From Candidatus Agathobaculum pullistercoris (GTDB lineage Bacteria; Bacillota; Clostridia; Oscillospirales; Butyricicoccaceae), in NCBI GenBank assembly GCA_019114345.1, contig DXFS01000084.1:1-61785 (forward strand): DNA of 61,785 bases. Reading direction: 5' to 3'. The translations under genes were made by a program, and so were the position numbers. Each line of letters begins with the position of its first letter. The first letter of the stretch is position 1. The notes under the pieces are model-generated. The model did no database searches and was not told the DNA's origin. It worked only from the letters and a program-made list of their open reading frames with translations. Of this stretch, positions 49,752 to 58,410 are shown in pieces.

Positions 49752-50957
49752 ATGAAAGTTCTGGTTATCAACGCTGGCAGCTCTTCGCTGAAGTACCAGC
49801 TGCTCGACACCGAGTCGGGCGAGGTAATGGCCAAGGGCCTGTGCGAGCGCATCGGCATCGACGGCGTACTGACCCACACCGGCAACAAGTCGGATGAGAA
49901 GTTCAAGTTCGACATCGCGATGCCGACCCATAAGGAAGCGATCCAGTCGGTCATCAACGTGCTGCTCGACCCGGAAAAGGGCGTCATCTCCTCGATGAGC
50001 GAGATCGATGCAGTCGGCCACCGCGTCGTACACGGCGGCGAGTTCTTCACCGACAGCGTAATCATCACCGAGAAGGTGCTCAAGGCGATCGAGGACTGCG
50101 TGCCGCTCGCGCCGCTGCACAACCCGCCCAACCTGATCGGTATTCAGGCTTGCCGTGAGGTCATGGGCCCGGATGTTCCGATGGTCGCCGTGTTTGATAC
50201 CGCGTTCCACCAGACCATGCCGCAGTCGCACTACATGTATGCGATTCCGTATGAGTATTATGAGAAGTACAAGATCCGCCGCTACGGCTTCCACGGCACC
50301 AGCCATAAGTATGTTTCCCAGCAGGCTGCGGAAATGCTCGGCCGTCCGCTCGAGGAGCTGCGCCTGATCACCTGCCACCTCGGCAACGGTTCTTCGATCT
50401 GCGCGATCAACCGCGGCAAGAGCTTTGATACTTCGATGGGCTTCACCCCGCTCGACGGCCTGCCGATGGGCACCCGTTCGGGCAATATCGACCCGGCGAT
50501 CATTGAATTCCTGTCCGAGCACGAGAACATCTCTGCAGAGCAGGTCATCAATATCCTGAACAAAAAGTCCGGTATGCTGGGTATCTCGGGCGTTTCGTCC
50601 GACTTCCGCGATCTGGACACGGCGATCCTCGACGGCAATGCGCGCGCGGCGCTGGCCAAGGATATGTTCAATATCTCGGTCAAGAAGATCATCGGCTCGT
50701 ACATCGCGGAGATGGGCGGCGTGGACGCCATCATCTTTACCGCGGGCGTCGGCGAGAACGACCGTTCGGTCCGCTGGGACGTTTGCGAACACATGGAATA
50801 TCTGGGCATTAAGATCGATCCCGAGAAGAACAAGTACCGCGGCAAGCAGATGGATATTTCCATCGACTGGGCGCGCGTCCGCGTACTGGTCATCCCGACC
50901 AATGAGGAACTGATGATTGCAAAGGATACCGAGCGTCTGGTAAACGAAGCCAAGTAA
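49752..50957 (+). CDS. ackA: Acetate kinase
   Basis: The 401-aa protein opens [19 protein letters not shown] and contains family signatures [20 protein letters not shown] and [11 protein letters not shown], plus the C-terminal FTAGVGEN. It makes ATP from acetyl phosphate in fermentation. No pta gene is in the window. ATG at 49752 has a weak ribosome site (GAGGGAG). High use of C-ending codons suggests high expression. Confidence 0.97.
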   Translation: MKVLVINAGSSSLKYQLLDTESGEVMAKGLCERIGIDGVLTHTGNKSDEKFKFDIAMPTHKEAIQSVINVLLDPEKGVISSMSEIDAVGHRVVHGGEFFTDSVIITEKVLKAIEDCVPLAPLHNPPNLIGIQACREVMGPDVPMVAVFDTAFHQTMPQSHYMYAIPYEYYEKYKIRRYGFHGTSHKYVSQQAAEMLGRPLEELRLITCHLGNGSSICAINRGKSFDTSMGFTPLDGLPMGTRSGNIDPAIIEFLSEHENISAEQVINILNKKSGMLGISGVSSDFRDLDTAILDGNARAALAKDMFNISVKKIIGSYIAEMGGVDAIIFTAGVGENDRSVRWDVCEHMEYLGIKIDPEKNKYRGKQMDISIDWARVRVLVIPTNEELMIAKDTERLVNEAK

Positions 50958-50974
50958 TTTACAGGGGACAGCAA

Positions 50975-51010
50975 AAAACGGGGCAGGGGGTAAGGCTCTG
51001 CCCTGTTTTT
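50975..51010 (+). terminator. Terminator after ackA
   Basis: GGGCAG / CTGCCC stem with flanking AAAAACG and TGTTTTTG. Confidence 0.7.
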
Positions 51011-51029
51011 GTGTGCATCAGGGGGTTGT

Positions 51030-51920
51030 ATGGACCAGGTAGAGCTCTGGCAGGAGAAAACATATTGTTCGCTGATGGGCTGGGCGCTGGCGATAGCTGT
51101 GCTGTGCTCATTGGTCTGGCAGGGAGTGCTCGTGTTGGCGGCCTATATCAGGCTGCTGCCGGCAAATCCGACGCTGTATTATCTGTTGGCGCTGGTCGGC
51201 TATTATATCGCAGCGTTGCCGCTGGGATTCCGGCTGTGCCGGCCGGTACCCGCACCGCCGATGGATAGGCGCCGCCTGACGCCGCGCCTGCTGGGACGCT
51301 GGCTTGTGATCGGCATTGCGCTGATGTGGGTCGGCTCGCTGGCGGGTTCCTGGGTGAATGAGCTGGTTTACCGCATCGCGGGCCTGCAGCCGGTCGATAC
51401 GGTGACCGAAACCTTTACCATGCTGCCTGCGGCGGTTACGGTGCTGGGAGCGTGCGTATTCGGTCCGGTGTGTGAGGAACTGCTGTTCCGCGGCCTGCTC
51501 GCGCGGCGGCTCGCGCGTTACGGGCAGCGGCCCGCGGCGCTTGTGAGCGCGCTGCTGTTCGCGCTGTACCATGCCAACCTGAGCCAGTTTTTCTATGCGT
51601 TTGCGCTCGGCCTGCTGCTGGCCTATGCGTATTTTTACACCGGCACGATCAAAACGCCCATCCTGCTGCACATGCTGTTTAATGCGTACGGGTCGTTTGT
51701 CGTGCTTTTGCTGCCCGAAAGTGGTTTGCTGCCTGTGCTGTATGTGCTCAGCTGGCCGGTATGCACCATTGCAGGGATGATCCTGCTGGCGCGCGGCTGG
51801 AAACGGCAGGTATGGGCGCACGGCTCGGGCACGCCATCCATCCAGACAATTTTTTGCAATATCGGAATGACAGCAGCGGTTGTGGTCTGTTTTGTGGAGA
51901 CCGCATTGCAGTTCCTTTGA
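51030..51920 (+). CDS. CPBP family intramembrane metalloprotease
   Basis: The 296-aa membrane protein has the CPBP (Abi/Rce1) motifs: motif 1 CEELLFRGLLARRL with the Glu-Glu pair, a second block FALYHANLSQF with conserved His, and a third with HMLFNAYG. It is thought to cut membrane-embedded proteins or peptides; in Firmicutes some relatives give bacteriocin self-immunity. No bacteriocin gene is adjacent. ATG at 51030 lies after GGGGG. The PHP gene follows by 16 bp. Confidence 0.87.
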   Translation: MDQVELWQEKTYCSLMGWALAIAVLCSLVWQGVLVLAAYIRLLPANPTLYYLLALVGYYIAALPLGFRLCRPVPAPPMDRRRLTPRLLGRWLVIGIALMWVGSLAGSWVNELVYRIAGLQPVDTVTETFTMLPAAVTVLGACVFGPVCEELLFRGLLARRLARYGQRPAALVSALLFALYHANLSQFFYAFALGLLLAYAYFYTGTIKTPILLHMLFNAYGSFVVLLLPESGLLPVLYVLSWPVCTIAGMILLARGWKRQVWAHGSGTPSIQTIFCNIGMTAAVVVCFVETALQFL

Positions 51921-51936
51921 GAAAGGCGGATAAAAT

Positions 51937-52737
51937 ATGCGAGTGGATCTGCACATGCATACAGGCTATTCAGTAGATGCCGCCAGCCCCCAGTCCGTAG
52001 AGGACAAGGTGCGCGCCTGTGTGGGTGCGGGGCTGGACATTATTGGCATTACCGACCACTGGGATTATTTCCGCACGCGCGGCCCGTCCGAAAACCGCGA
52101 TGTGGAGGCCTGCCTGCGCGATATCCGGGCGGCAAAGCAGGCGTTTGCCGGCGAAATCGAGGTGCTTACCGGTATCGAAATCGGCGAGCCGCATGTGGAC
52201 CCGGCTGCGGATGAATTTATCCGTGCGCATGAGCTGGACATGGTGATCGGTTCACTGCACGTCATGCCAGACGATGTGGATATCTACTTTCATGATTATA
52301 CGAAACTGGATTGCGATGCCTTCCTGCATGAATATTTCGACCAGCTACTCGAAATGGAGGAGCACGGGGGATTCGATGTGCTGGCGCACATTGATTACCC
52401 GCTGCGCGTGATGAAGCACGGCGACTATGTGCCGTCGTTCGACCAGTATATGGATCGCGTCGAGCAGGTGCTGCGCGCGTGCATCGACCATGGCTATGCG
52501 CTGGAACTGAACGCTGCAGGGCTCGGCGGCTGGATGAAAAAGGTCGGCCCGCCGCAGAATATCCTGTATGAATACCGCCGCATGGGCGGTGAGCGCATTT
52601 CGATCGGCTCGGATTCGCATACGCTGGACACGGTCGGGCGCGGCCTGGACGACTGTATCCGCAACGCGCGCGCGGCGGGCTTTACCAGCGTGACCGTGTT
52701 CCGGAACCGCAGGCCCGAGCAGATCGGACTGGGCTGA
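51937..52737 (+). CDS. PHP-domain phosphoesterase, histidinol-phosphatase type
   Basis: The 266-aa protein has PHP metal motifs: VDLHMHTGYSVDA, ITDHWDYF, GIEIGEPH, GSLHVMP, LAHIDYP and SDSHTLDTVG. This set fits the HisK histidinol phosphatases, but PHP proteins also act on other phosphate esters and no his genes are near. ATG follows GAAAGGCGG. Likely co-transcribed with the CPBP gene and perhaps ispE, 43 bp downstream. Confidence 0.87.
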   Translation: MRVDLHMHTGYSVDAASPQSVEDKVRACVGAGLDIIGITDHWDYFRTRGPSENRDVEACLRDIRAAKQAFAGEIEVLTGIEIGEPHVDPAADEFIRAHELDMVIGSLHVMPDDVDIYFHDYTKLDCDAFLHEYFDQLLEMEEHGGFDVLAHIDYPLRVMKHGDYVPSFDQYMDRVEQVLRACIDHGYALELNAAGLGGWMKKVGPPQNILYEYRRMGGERISIGSDSHTLDTVGRGLDDCIRNARAAGFTSVTVFRNRRPEQIGLG

Positions 52738-52780
52738 ATACCGGCGCTGCGCTGCAGCGCTGTTACAGAAGTGAGGACCT

Positions 52781-53680
52781 ATGTTTTTTGGCAAAAAGCA
52801 AGAGATTACGCACGCGGAGACCACGGTTTGCGCGCGCGCAAAGATCAATTTGACGCTGGATGTGACCGGCCGCCGGGCCGATGGGTACCATACCGTCCGC
52901 ATGGTGATGCAGTCGGTCGCCCTACACGACGAGGTCAGGGTGGTGGTGACGCAGGGCGAGAAAAAGCCGCGCGGCATCATCCTGACCTGCAACCTGCCCT
53001 ATCTGCCGGTGGACGAACGCAACCTCGCCTTCCGCGCGGCAGAGCTGTTTTATAAAGAGACCGGTGTGCTGATGGGGACGTGCGAGATCCATATTGAAAA
53101 ACGCATCCCGATCGCAGCGGGACTCGCCGGCGGCTCGTCCGACGCGGCGGCAGTGTTGCGCGCGCTGGCCGCGCTGCATGCCACCGGGCTGACTGACGAC
53201 GAGTTGTGCTCCATCGGCCTGAAGCTGGGGGCGGATGTGCCCTATTGCCTGCGCGGCGGCACCATGCTGGCCGAGGGCATCGGCGAGGAGCTGACCGCGC
53301 TCGCTCCCATGCCGCACTGCTGGGTGGTGCTGTGCAAACCGCCGTTTGCCGTATCGACTAAGGACGTCTACCGCGAGATGGATGCGGTCGACATCAAAAA
53401 ACGGCCGGATACCGCGGGCATGGTCAAAGCGCTGGAGAAGGGCGATTACAACGGGGTTTGCAAGCGCCTGTCCAATGTAATGGAACTGGTGACCGCCACC
53501 AAGCGCCGCCAGATTGGCGAGATCAAGGCATTCCTGGCTGAGAACGGGGCGGATGGAACGCTGATGAGCGGCTCCGGGCCGACCGTATTCGGCCTGTTTT
53601 CCGACGAAGGGCGCGCCCGGACTGCGGCAAAAATGCTGTCCCGCCGCTTTGCGGATACCTTCCTGACCGAAACCGTATAA
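52781..53680 (+). CDS. ispE: 4-diphosphocytidyl-2-C-methyl-D-erythritol kinase
   Basis: The 299-aa GHMP kinase has ARAKINLTLDVTGRRADGYH at the N-terminus, the ATP loop IPIAAGLAGGSSDAAAVLRA, split here as PIAAGLAGGSSDAA, and the C-terminal MSGSGPTVFGLF. It is the kinase of the MEP isoprenoid pathway. The first ~15 residues (FFGKKQEITHAE) precede the usual start, but ATG 52781 after GAAGTGAGG is the best site. Confidence 0.95.
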   Translation: MFFGKKQEITHAETTVCARAKINLTLDVTGRRADGYHTVRMVMQSVALHDEVRVVVTQGEKKPRGIILTCNLPYLPVDERNLAFRAAELFYKETGVLMGTCEIHIEKRIPIAAGLAGGSSDAAAVLRALAALHATGLTDDELCSIGLKLGADVPYCLRGGTMLAEGIGEELTALAPMPHCWVVLCKPPFAVSTKDVYREMDAVDIKKRPDTAGMVKALEKGDYNGVCKRLSNVMELVTATKRRQIGEIKAFLAENGADGTLMSGSGPTVFGLFSDEGRARTAAKMLSRRFADTFLTETV

Positions 53681-53685
53681 TCCTT

Positions 53686-53735
53686 CCGCCTTCCGGGCAT
53701 ACTGGGAACACCAGATGACGGAAGGCGGTTTTTTT
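53686..53735 (+). terminator. Rho-independent terminator after ispE
   Basis: CCGCCTTCCG / CGGAAGGCGG (10 bp) around a 23-nt loop, followed by seven T. The T-run abuts the ATG of the next small reading frame. Confidence 0.8.
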
Positions 53736-53951
53736 ATGAAAAAGGACAGAAAACAGGCGGCTGCGGCACTCATTGCCGCAGCCTGGGTGATGGCAGCGGG
53801 CGCGTTTGCGCCCGTGCAGCCGCGCGCGGCGTGGTGGTGCACAGCGTTCTCTGTCGCTCCGGCGGAGGCAGTGGACAGCCGGACGGCAGAGCACGACGGC
53901 GTGGAATATCGTTTCTGGCTGGCGGACTGGCTGCGCGCGTTCTGGAGATAA
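53736..53951 (+). CDS. Small secreted protein, hypothetical
   Basis: The 71-aa frame starts with ATG right after the ispE terminator T-run; GGAAGG in the terminator's 3' arm is 10 nt upstream. It encodes KKDRKQ, a signal-like hydrophobic stretch (AAAALIAAAWVMAAGAFA), then an exported tail with Trp-Trp-Cys and an aromatic end (RFWLADWLRAFWR). I do not know a family. A longer form from ATG 53715 would run through the hairpin. Confidence is moderate because the start overlaps a terminator. Confidence 0.45.
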   Translation: MKKDRKQAAAALIAAAWVMAAGAFAPVQPRAAWWCTAFSVAPAEAVDSRTAEHDGVEYRFWLADWLRAFWR

Positions 53952-53980
53952 CAGCTGCCGCAGGCGGCGCTGCAAAGACT

Positions 53981-54014
53981 GCCTTCCCGTCTGCTGGCGG
54001 GGAGGCTTTTTAAG
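53981..54014 (+). terminator. Terminator-like hairpin after the small secreted protein
   Basis: GCCTTCCCG / CGGGGAGGC (one mismatch) with a short loop, followed by TTTTT. The rest of the gap to 54156 shows no gene. Confidence 0.65.
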
Positions 54015-54156
54015 GAAAGCAAGGCAAGCGGGATCTGGAAACCCGTTATGCGAAAGGATCATGAGGGGCGTTTCGAAGTCCGGGGCTGCTGTTTAGCGAA
54101 ACCGGTGGAGGCTGGCCCAGCATGATCAATCTGAAAAGGAGGTATGCGGTTTAGGC

Positions 54157-54185
54157 TTTGCAAAACTCTGCTGCTGTGATATAAT
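54157..54185 (+). promoter_or_regulatory. Promoter of the DUF4330/O-antigen ligase-like operon
   Basis: TTTGCA (54157-54162) and TATAAT (54180-54185) are 17 bp apart. Confidence 0.65.
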
Positions 54186-54228
54186 GGCATGGTAAATTCC
54201 AGAACTATTTCCAAACCGGAGGAATACC

Positions 54229-54735
54229 ATGAAAATTATCAATGAAAAAGGCAAGCTGTTTGGCGTGATCAATATCGTTGACCTGCTGGTTGTGCTTGCA
54301 GTGATCGCGGTTGCGGCCGGCATAGGCTACAAGCTGTTCGCAACCCAGATCGCGGATGCAACTGCGGAGCAGGTGGCAATGACCGTGACCGTCCGTGTAC
54401 GCGGCGCCACACCGTTCCTGGTTGAAGAAGTGCAGCGCAACAGCCAGGTGGGTAAGCAGATGGTCAGCGGCAACTCGTATGTCAATGCGACGATTACCGA
54501 TATGAAGATCGAGGATTATGTCCAGCAGGTGACCACGGCGGACGGCAGTATTGTCAATGCGACCGATCCGAGCAAAAAGGACCTGGTCTTTACCATCGAG
54601 ACCACGGTAGCCAAGGGCACGGCAACCCCGACGATCGGCACGCAGGAGGTTCGTGCGGGCCGTACGCTGATCGTCAAAACCAACGATTTTGAGACAACTG
54701 GAAACATCGACAGCGTTGTAATTGCGGACGAATAA
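54229..54735 (+). CDS. DUF4330 domain protein
   Basis: The 168-aa protein has a short N-terminal segment (IINEKGKLFGVINIVDLLVV), one membrane helix and an extracytoplasmic beta-rich domain with FETTGNIDSVVI near the end, matching DUF4330. The family is common beside surface polysaccharide genes. The O-antigen ligase-like gene follows by 4 bp, so the two are co-translated and may work in polymer assembly. Function unproven. ATG follows CCGGAGGAA. Confidence 0.85.
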   Translation: MKIINEKGKLFGVINIVDLLVVLAVIAVAAGIGYKLFATQIADATAEQVAMTVTVRVRGATPFLVEEVQRNSQVGKQMVSGNSYVNATITDMKIEDYVQQVTTADGSIVNATDPSKKDLVFTIETTVAKGTATPTIGTQEVRAGRTLIVKTNDFETTGNIDSVVIADE

Positions 54736-54739
54736 GCCT

Positions 54740-56329
54740 ATGAAAGCGATTTTTTTCAACAGTTTGCTCGTCCGGGCGATCCTGCGCCTGCGCGAGTGGT
54801 ATCATGAGGGTGCGATCGCAGGATTTTTCCGCTGTATTGCAGGCGCTTACCCGGATTCCCGCTTCCGGCAGTTCTGGGAGCGCTTCTGTGCGGCGCCGAT
54901 CTGCACCGCGGCGAACAGCCGCTATGCGCGTTTCATGGCGGCGTTGCGCCGCTTTGTTGAGCGGCTCGGGGATGTGGCGGCAAACAGCCTGATTTACCGC
55001 ATCTGTCTGGCTGTCTGGAAGCCGGTCTCCACATTCCTGGGCGGCGGCCTGATCGGCCGGGCCTGCCGGTTTGTCGGCGTGCGCGGCCTGCTGCTGATCT
55101 GTCTGGCGCTGTATCTGCCGCTGGACTATGCGATCCGGAACTACTTTCCGATTGCAGCGGTGGCCTCTATCTGGGACGAATGCATGATGCTCGCGGCCAT
55201 TGCCTACATCCTGTGGCACACGGCCATGCGGCGCGCTCCCGTCCAGTCGCGCGCGACCCCGGTGGACTCCTATCTGGCGCTGTTTATCGGCGTCGGGTTC
55301 TTCCTGATGTGTGCGGTTTCACCCAACATGGGTATTGCGGTCGACGGCTACCGTGCGGTCGTGCAGTATCTGCTCTGGTTCTTCCTTGCCACCCGCCTGA
55401 TCGAGGACGACCGCGATTTCGCGATCTTTTACGGTACGCTGGTGCTGATGGCGCTTGTCGTCGCGGCACACGGCATTTACCAGTATATCATCGCGGCGCC
55501 GATCCCGGACAGCTGGGTGTCGGACACTGAGGCGAGTGTGCGTACGCGCGTGTATTCGATCACCGGCAGCCCCAATATCATGGGCAGCCTGCTGGTGCTG
55601 TTTGCTCCCATGGTGGCAGGCATTGCGTATTACAGCAAAAAGATGTGGGTCAAGGTTCTGGCCATCTGCGCAACCGGCATGATGTGCCTGTGCTGCATCT
55701 TTACCTTCTCCAAGGGCGCATGGGGCGGACTGGTGGTAGCGGTTGTCGTGTTTGCGATTTTCCTGGACCGCCGCCTAATCGCGCTGATGGGTGTGGCGGG
55801 CGCAGGGGCGCTGCTGGCGATCCCGTCGATCGCGACGCGCATCACCTATTTGTTCACCGCCGACTATGCGGAGGCCAGCGCGCGCGCGGGCCGTACGGTG
55901 CGGTGGGCGACTGGGCTGGACCTGCTGCACAGCGGCAATTCATGGCTGGGGTTTGGCCTGGGCCGTTTCGGCGGCGCAGTTGCAATGCAGAACCAGGTGA
56001 TTGAGGAGACGGAGACATTTGAATATTTCTATATGGATAACTACTACCTCAAAACGCTGGTGGAGATGGGCTATATCGGCCTGATTTTCTTTATCATCCT
56101 GCTGATCGGCCTGGTTTTGTGGTGCCTGCGTTCCATTGGGCGCACGGGTTACAACCAGACGGACCGGACGCGCGTGCTGGCGGTATCCATGTTCGCGGGC
56201 ATGTGCGGTGTGCTGGTGCACTGTTATTTTGAGAACATCTTCGAGGTGCCGTATATGATGGCATACTTTTGGAGTATGGCGGCGGCGATCCTCTATCTGG
56301 GTTATTTCCGCAAACGGCGGAGGACATGA
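54740..56329 (+). CDS. O-antigen ligase/polymerase-like membrane protein
   Basis: The 529-aa protein has ~100 N-terminal residues of amphipathic helices, then about ten membrane helices and a Wzy_C/O-antigen ligase region (FSKGAWGGLVVAVVVFAI; GNSWLGFGLGRFGGAV; VHCYFENIFEVPYMMAYFW). Such proteins join or polymerise glycan units on the outer face of the membrane. Here it likely builds a capsule or exopolysaccharide together with the DUF4330 protein. Start ATG 54740 overlaps the end of the DUF4330 operon. Confidence 0.82.
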   Translation: MKAIFFNSLLVRAILRLREWYHEGAIAGFFRCIAGAYPDSRFRQFWERFCAAPICTAANSRYARFMAALRRFVERLGDVAANSLIYRICLAVWKPVSTFLGGGLIGRACRFVGVRGLLLICLALYLPLDYAIRNYFPIAAVASIWDECMMLAAIAYILWHTAMRRAPVQSRATPVDSYLALFIGVGFFLMCAVSPNMGIAVDGYRAVVQYLLWFFLATRLIEDDRDFAIFYGTLVLMALVVAAHGIYQYIIAAPIPDSWVSDTEASVRTRVYSITGSPNIMGSLLVLFAPMVAGIAYYSKKMWVKVLAICATGMMCLCCIFTFSKGAWGGLVVAVVVFAIFLDRRLIALMGVAGAGALLAIPSIATRITYLFTADYAEASARAGRTVRWATGLDLLHSGNSWLGFGLGRFGGAVAMQNQVIEETETFEYFYMDNYYLKTLVEMGYIGLIFFIILLIGLVLWCLRSIGRTGYNQTDRTRVLAVSMFAGMCGVLVHCYFENIFEVPYMMAYFWSMAAAILYLGYFRKRRRT

Positions 56330-56342
56330 CCGGAAAAATAAT

Positions 56343-56373
56343 AAAACGGACTGCTGTAAAGCGGTCCGTTTTT
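56343..56373 (+). terminator. Terminator after the O-antigen ligase-like gene
   Basis: AAAACGGAC / GTCCGTTTT with a 12-nt loop and extra T. Confidence 0.85.
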
Positions 56374-56387
56374 ACGTTCTTTGATGC

Positions 56388-56985
56388 CGTAGGGGCGCGC
56401 ATTGTGCGCCCGGGGGATTTCGCCTTAAAAAGGCGGACGGGAAGTGCCCGTGCCTCACGGGCAGGGTTTCGCCGCCTGCGGGCGGCGGGGACGGTGCGCC
56501 TACGCGGCGCGGGCGGGCAAGAGGGGGCCTTGCCCCCTCTTGCGGGTCACTCCCGCCGGGGGATGTACGCGGCTGCCCGCGACCGCAAACAAATTTTATC
56601 CACATTCTGTGGAAAAATTTGATTTGCGATAATGTCGCGACAGTTTCGTTTTTGCGCCTGACCCGGGAGGCGGGAGTGCTGGCGATGTAAGGCTTATGTT
56701 TATCGTTCGCGTGAAGGCAACGCTCCGGCCGGGTGCTGTGCGGGTGCGGGGTGTGCGCCGCACCCCTCTGGGGTGGCAGCCAATCCCCTGCCTGTCGCAA
56801 TAGCAGGTGGGTGGCAGACGGAAGGCGTCACTTACCTTTACGCGCGCAGCGCGTCCTGAAGGAAGAGGGGTGATTGACAAGAGGGGAGAAACCATGGTTT
56901 CTCCCCTCTTGCCCGCAGTGTGGCCGCGCAGGCCACAATTTCAGCCCGTGATGCGCGGGCACACAGGCGCGCCGTAGTCGTCGCG
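56388..56985. repeat. Intergenic hairpin array C (about 600 bp, no gene)
   Basis: No convincing gene lies here. The stretch is a string of inverted repeats: GGGCGC/GCGCCC (56393-56411), GCCTT/AAGGC, TGCCCGTG/CACGGGCA, CGCCGCC/GGCGGCG, GCGCC/GGCGC, CAAGAGGGGGC/GCCCCCTCTTG (56518-56542), CAAATTTT...AAATTTG with TTATCCACA and TGTGGAAAA inside (56590-56622), GGTGCGG/CCGCACC, CGCGC/GCGCG, a perfect palindrome with 17-bp arms (56878-56911), GTGGCC/GGCCAC and GGCGCG/CGCGCC. It differs in sequence from arrays A and B but shares the string-of-hairpins style and AAACC..GGTTT cores. Confidence 0.82.
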
Positions 56986-56987
56986 CC

Positions 56988-57203
56988 CTATGCCACGGGT
57001 GGTGCAGAATCATCCGTCCGGCCAAGCAGATAATCTACGCTCGTATGATAAAAATCTGCAAGGTCGCACAATAAAGCGTTGGGAATGTTTCGCCTGCCGT
57101 TTTCATAATTACAATAGGTAGCGCGGGGAATGCCCAGAGCCTGCGCAACGGTTTCCTGACTCAGGTCATGGTCCTCGCGTAAATCTTTGATGCGAAGCCT
57201 CAC
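56988..57203 (-). CDS. XRE-family helix-turn-helix regulator
   Basis: The 71-aa protein is a single HTH_3 domain: RLRIKDLREDHDLSQETVAQ, GIPRATYCNYENGRRNIPN, LADFYHTSVDYLLGRTDD. The start is GTG at 57203, after GAGGTGAT; a GTG at 57212 would overlap the ribosome site. It diverges from a 63-aa protein gene with a TTGTGTCA palindrome in between, its likely operator. Role in a small regulatory module. Confidence 0.88.
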   Translation of the reverse strand: MRLRIKDLREDHDLSQETVAQALGIPRATYCNYENGRRNIPNALLCDLADFYHTSVDYLLGRTDDSAPPVA

Positions 57204-57254
57204 AGAGATCACCTCGCAGTCAATTTTAATGTGTCAAAACGAAACACTTGACTT

Positions 57255-57273
57255 TTGTGTCAATATGACACAA
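57255..57273. promoter_or_regulatory. XRE-type operator overlapping a promoter
   Basis: TTGTGTCA-ATA-TGACACAA is a perfect 8-3-8 inverted repeat inside the spacer of TTGACT (57248-57253) and AATATA (57272-57277). A further TGTGTCA half site is at 57229-57235. Binding would silence the 63-aa protein gene. Confidence 0.65.
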
Positions 57274-57294
57274 TATAAACATGAGGTGATTTAC

Positions 57295-57486
57295 ATGAGC
57301 ATGAATCATAAGACATATGAACCGGAGGAAGAACTCAACTACCGGGCGGCGTATCTCCGGCTGTTCGGGGATATCGCCGCGCTGACCGAACGCATGGAGG
57401 CTGCGGGCGCCCGGATCAGCATTGGCGAGGTGCATGACAGCCTTGCACAGGCGCTCGCCCGCGCGGAGGACGCCGCCTGCGGCTGA
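57295..57486 (+). CDS. Small helical protein beside the XRE regulator
   Basis: The 63-aa frame begins at ATG 57295, 5 nt after GAGGTGAT. It predicts two amphipathic helices (NYRAAYLRLFGDIAALTERM and IGEVHDSLAQALARAEDAA). There is no signal peptide or membrane segment. I do not recognise a family. It is expressed from the promoter carrying the XRE palindrome; the pair may be a conserved small regulatory unit. Its stop abuts the convergent deacetylase stop. Confidence 0.65.
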   Translation: MSMNHKTYEPEEELNYRAAYLRLFGDIAALTERMEAAGARISIGEVHDSLAQALARAEDAACG

Positions 57487-58317
57487 TCACCCGGCCAGCT
57501 CGGTCAGGCTGCCGAAGGTATAGCCCTCTTCCACCCATTTGGTGAGCAGCTCGTCGAGAATGCGGGCGTTGGTCTCGCTCGTCGAGTGCAGCAGCACGAT
57601 CGCTCCGTTGTGGATGCGCGGGAGCAGCTTGGAAAACGCCTGCTCGTCGGTCGGCTGGTTATCGGTGTACCAGTCCACATAAGCGAGCGACCAGAATACG
57701 GTCGTGTACCCCAGCTCCTGCGCCTGCTTGAGGTTCTCTTCGCTGAACTTGCCCTGCGGCGGGCGGTAGAACTTCTGCATGGGCTGGCCGGTCAGGGCGG
57801 TGAATTTCTCCTCCAGCCCGGTCAGCTCGACGGCAAAGGCATCCTTGTCCGTGATGCTGGACATATCCGGATGGTGCAGCGTGTGGTTGCCTACAATGTG
57901 CCCCTCGGACACCATGCGCTGGACCAGCTCGGGTGCGGTATCAATATAATTGCCCACCACAAAGAAGCATGCGGGTGCATTGTGCTTTTTGAGCGCGTCC
58001 AGGATATCGGCCGTGCAGCCGTTTTCATAGCCCGCATCAAAGGTCAGGTAGATGGTCTTTTCGCTCGTATCGCCTACATAATACGCGTCCCACTGCCGCA
58101 GCGTGTCCGCGGGCACGTTGCCCACAGGCGGCTGGCCGTTTGTCTGGAAGGACAGGCCCCAGTCGCTGATCAAGGCGGCGGACTGCGCTTCGGCGGCGGT
58201 CTGCGCGGCGTCCTGCCCGTCCTGTGGGAGCAGGAAAAACAGCGCCGCGAGCAGCGCACATACGCCTGCGCCCGCGCCGATGCGGCAAAGGGTATCGCGG
58301 GTGATGGTGATGAACAT
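57487..58317 (-). CDS. Polysaccharide deacetylase (PdaA-like)
   Basis: The 276-aa protein has an N-terminal membrane/signal helix and a NodB domain: TFDAGYENG (catalytic Asp and first metal ligand), GNHTLHHPDM (metal His pair), FYRPPQGKF and WSLAYVDW, LLHSTSETN at the end. Gene length and the QWDAYYVGDTSEKTIYLTFD lead-in match PdaA-type peptidoglycan N-acetylmuramic acid deacetylases, which act in spore cortex formation. Start ATG 58317 follows AAGGGGG. A sporulation role fits the BofC-like neighbour. Confidence 0.88.
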   Translation of the reverse strand: MFITITRDTLCRIGAGAGVCALLAALFFLLPQDGQDAAQTAAEAQSAALISDWGLSFQTNGQPPVGNVPADTLRQWDAYYVGDTSEKTIYLTFDAGYENGCTADILDALKKHNAPACFFVVGNYIDTAPELVQRMVSEGHIVGNHTLHHPDMSSITDKDAFAVELTGLEEKFTALTGQPMQKFYRPPQGKFSEENLKQAQELGYTTVFWSLAYVDWYTDNQPTDEQAFSKLLPRIHNGAIVLLHSTSETNARILDELLTKWVEEGYTFGSLTELAG

Positions 58318-58410
58318 GGTAAACGCCCCCTTGCTGATACGGTATGCACCGGGAGCGCGGGATATGACCATGCGGGGCTGGCGCGTGTAAAATGGAAACA
58401 GTTTTAGGTG

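Noticed and set aside
54142-54177. 11-codon frame after AAAGGAGG considered as a leader peptide
   Set aside because: The gap between ribosome site and ATG is one base, and the frame lies upstream of the mapped -10, so it would not be in the transcript.
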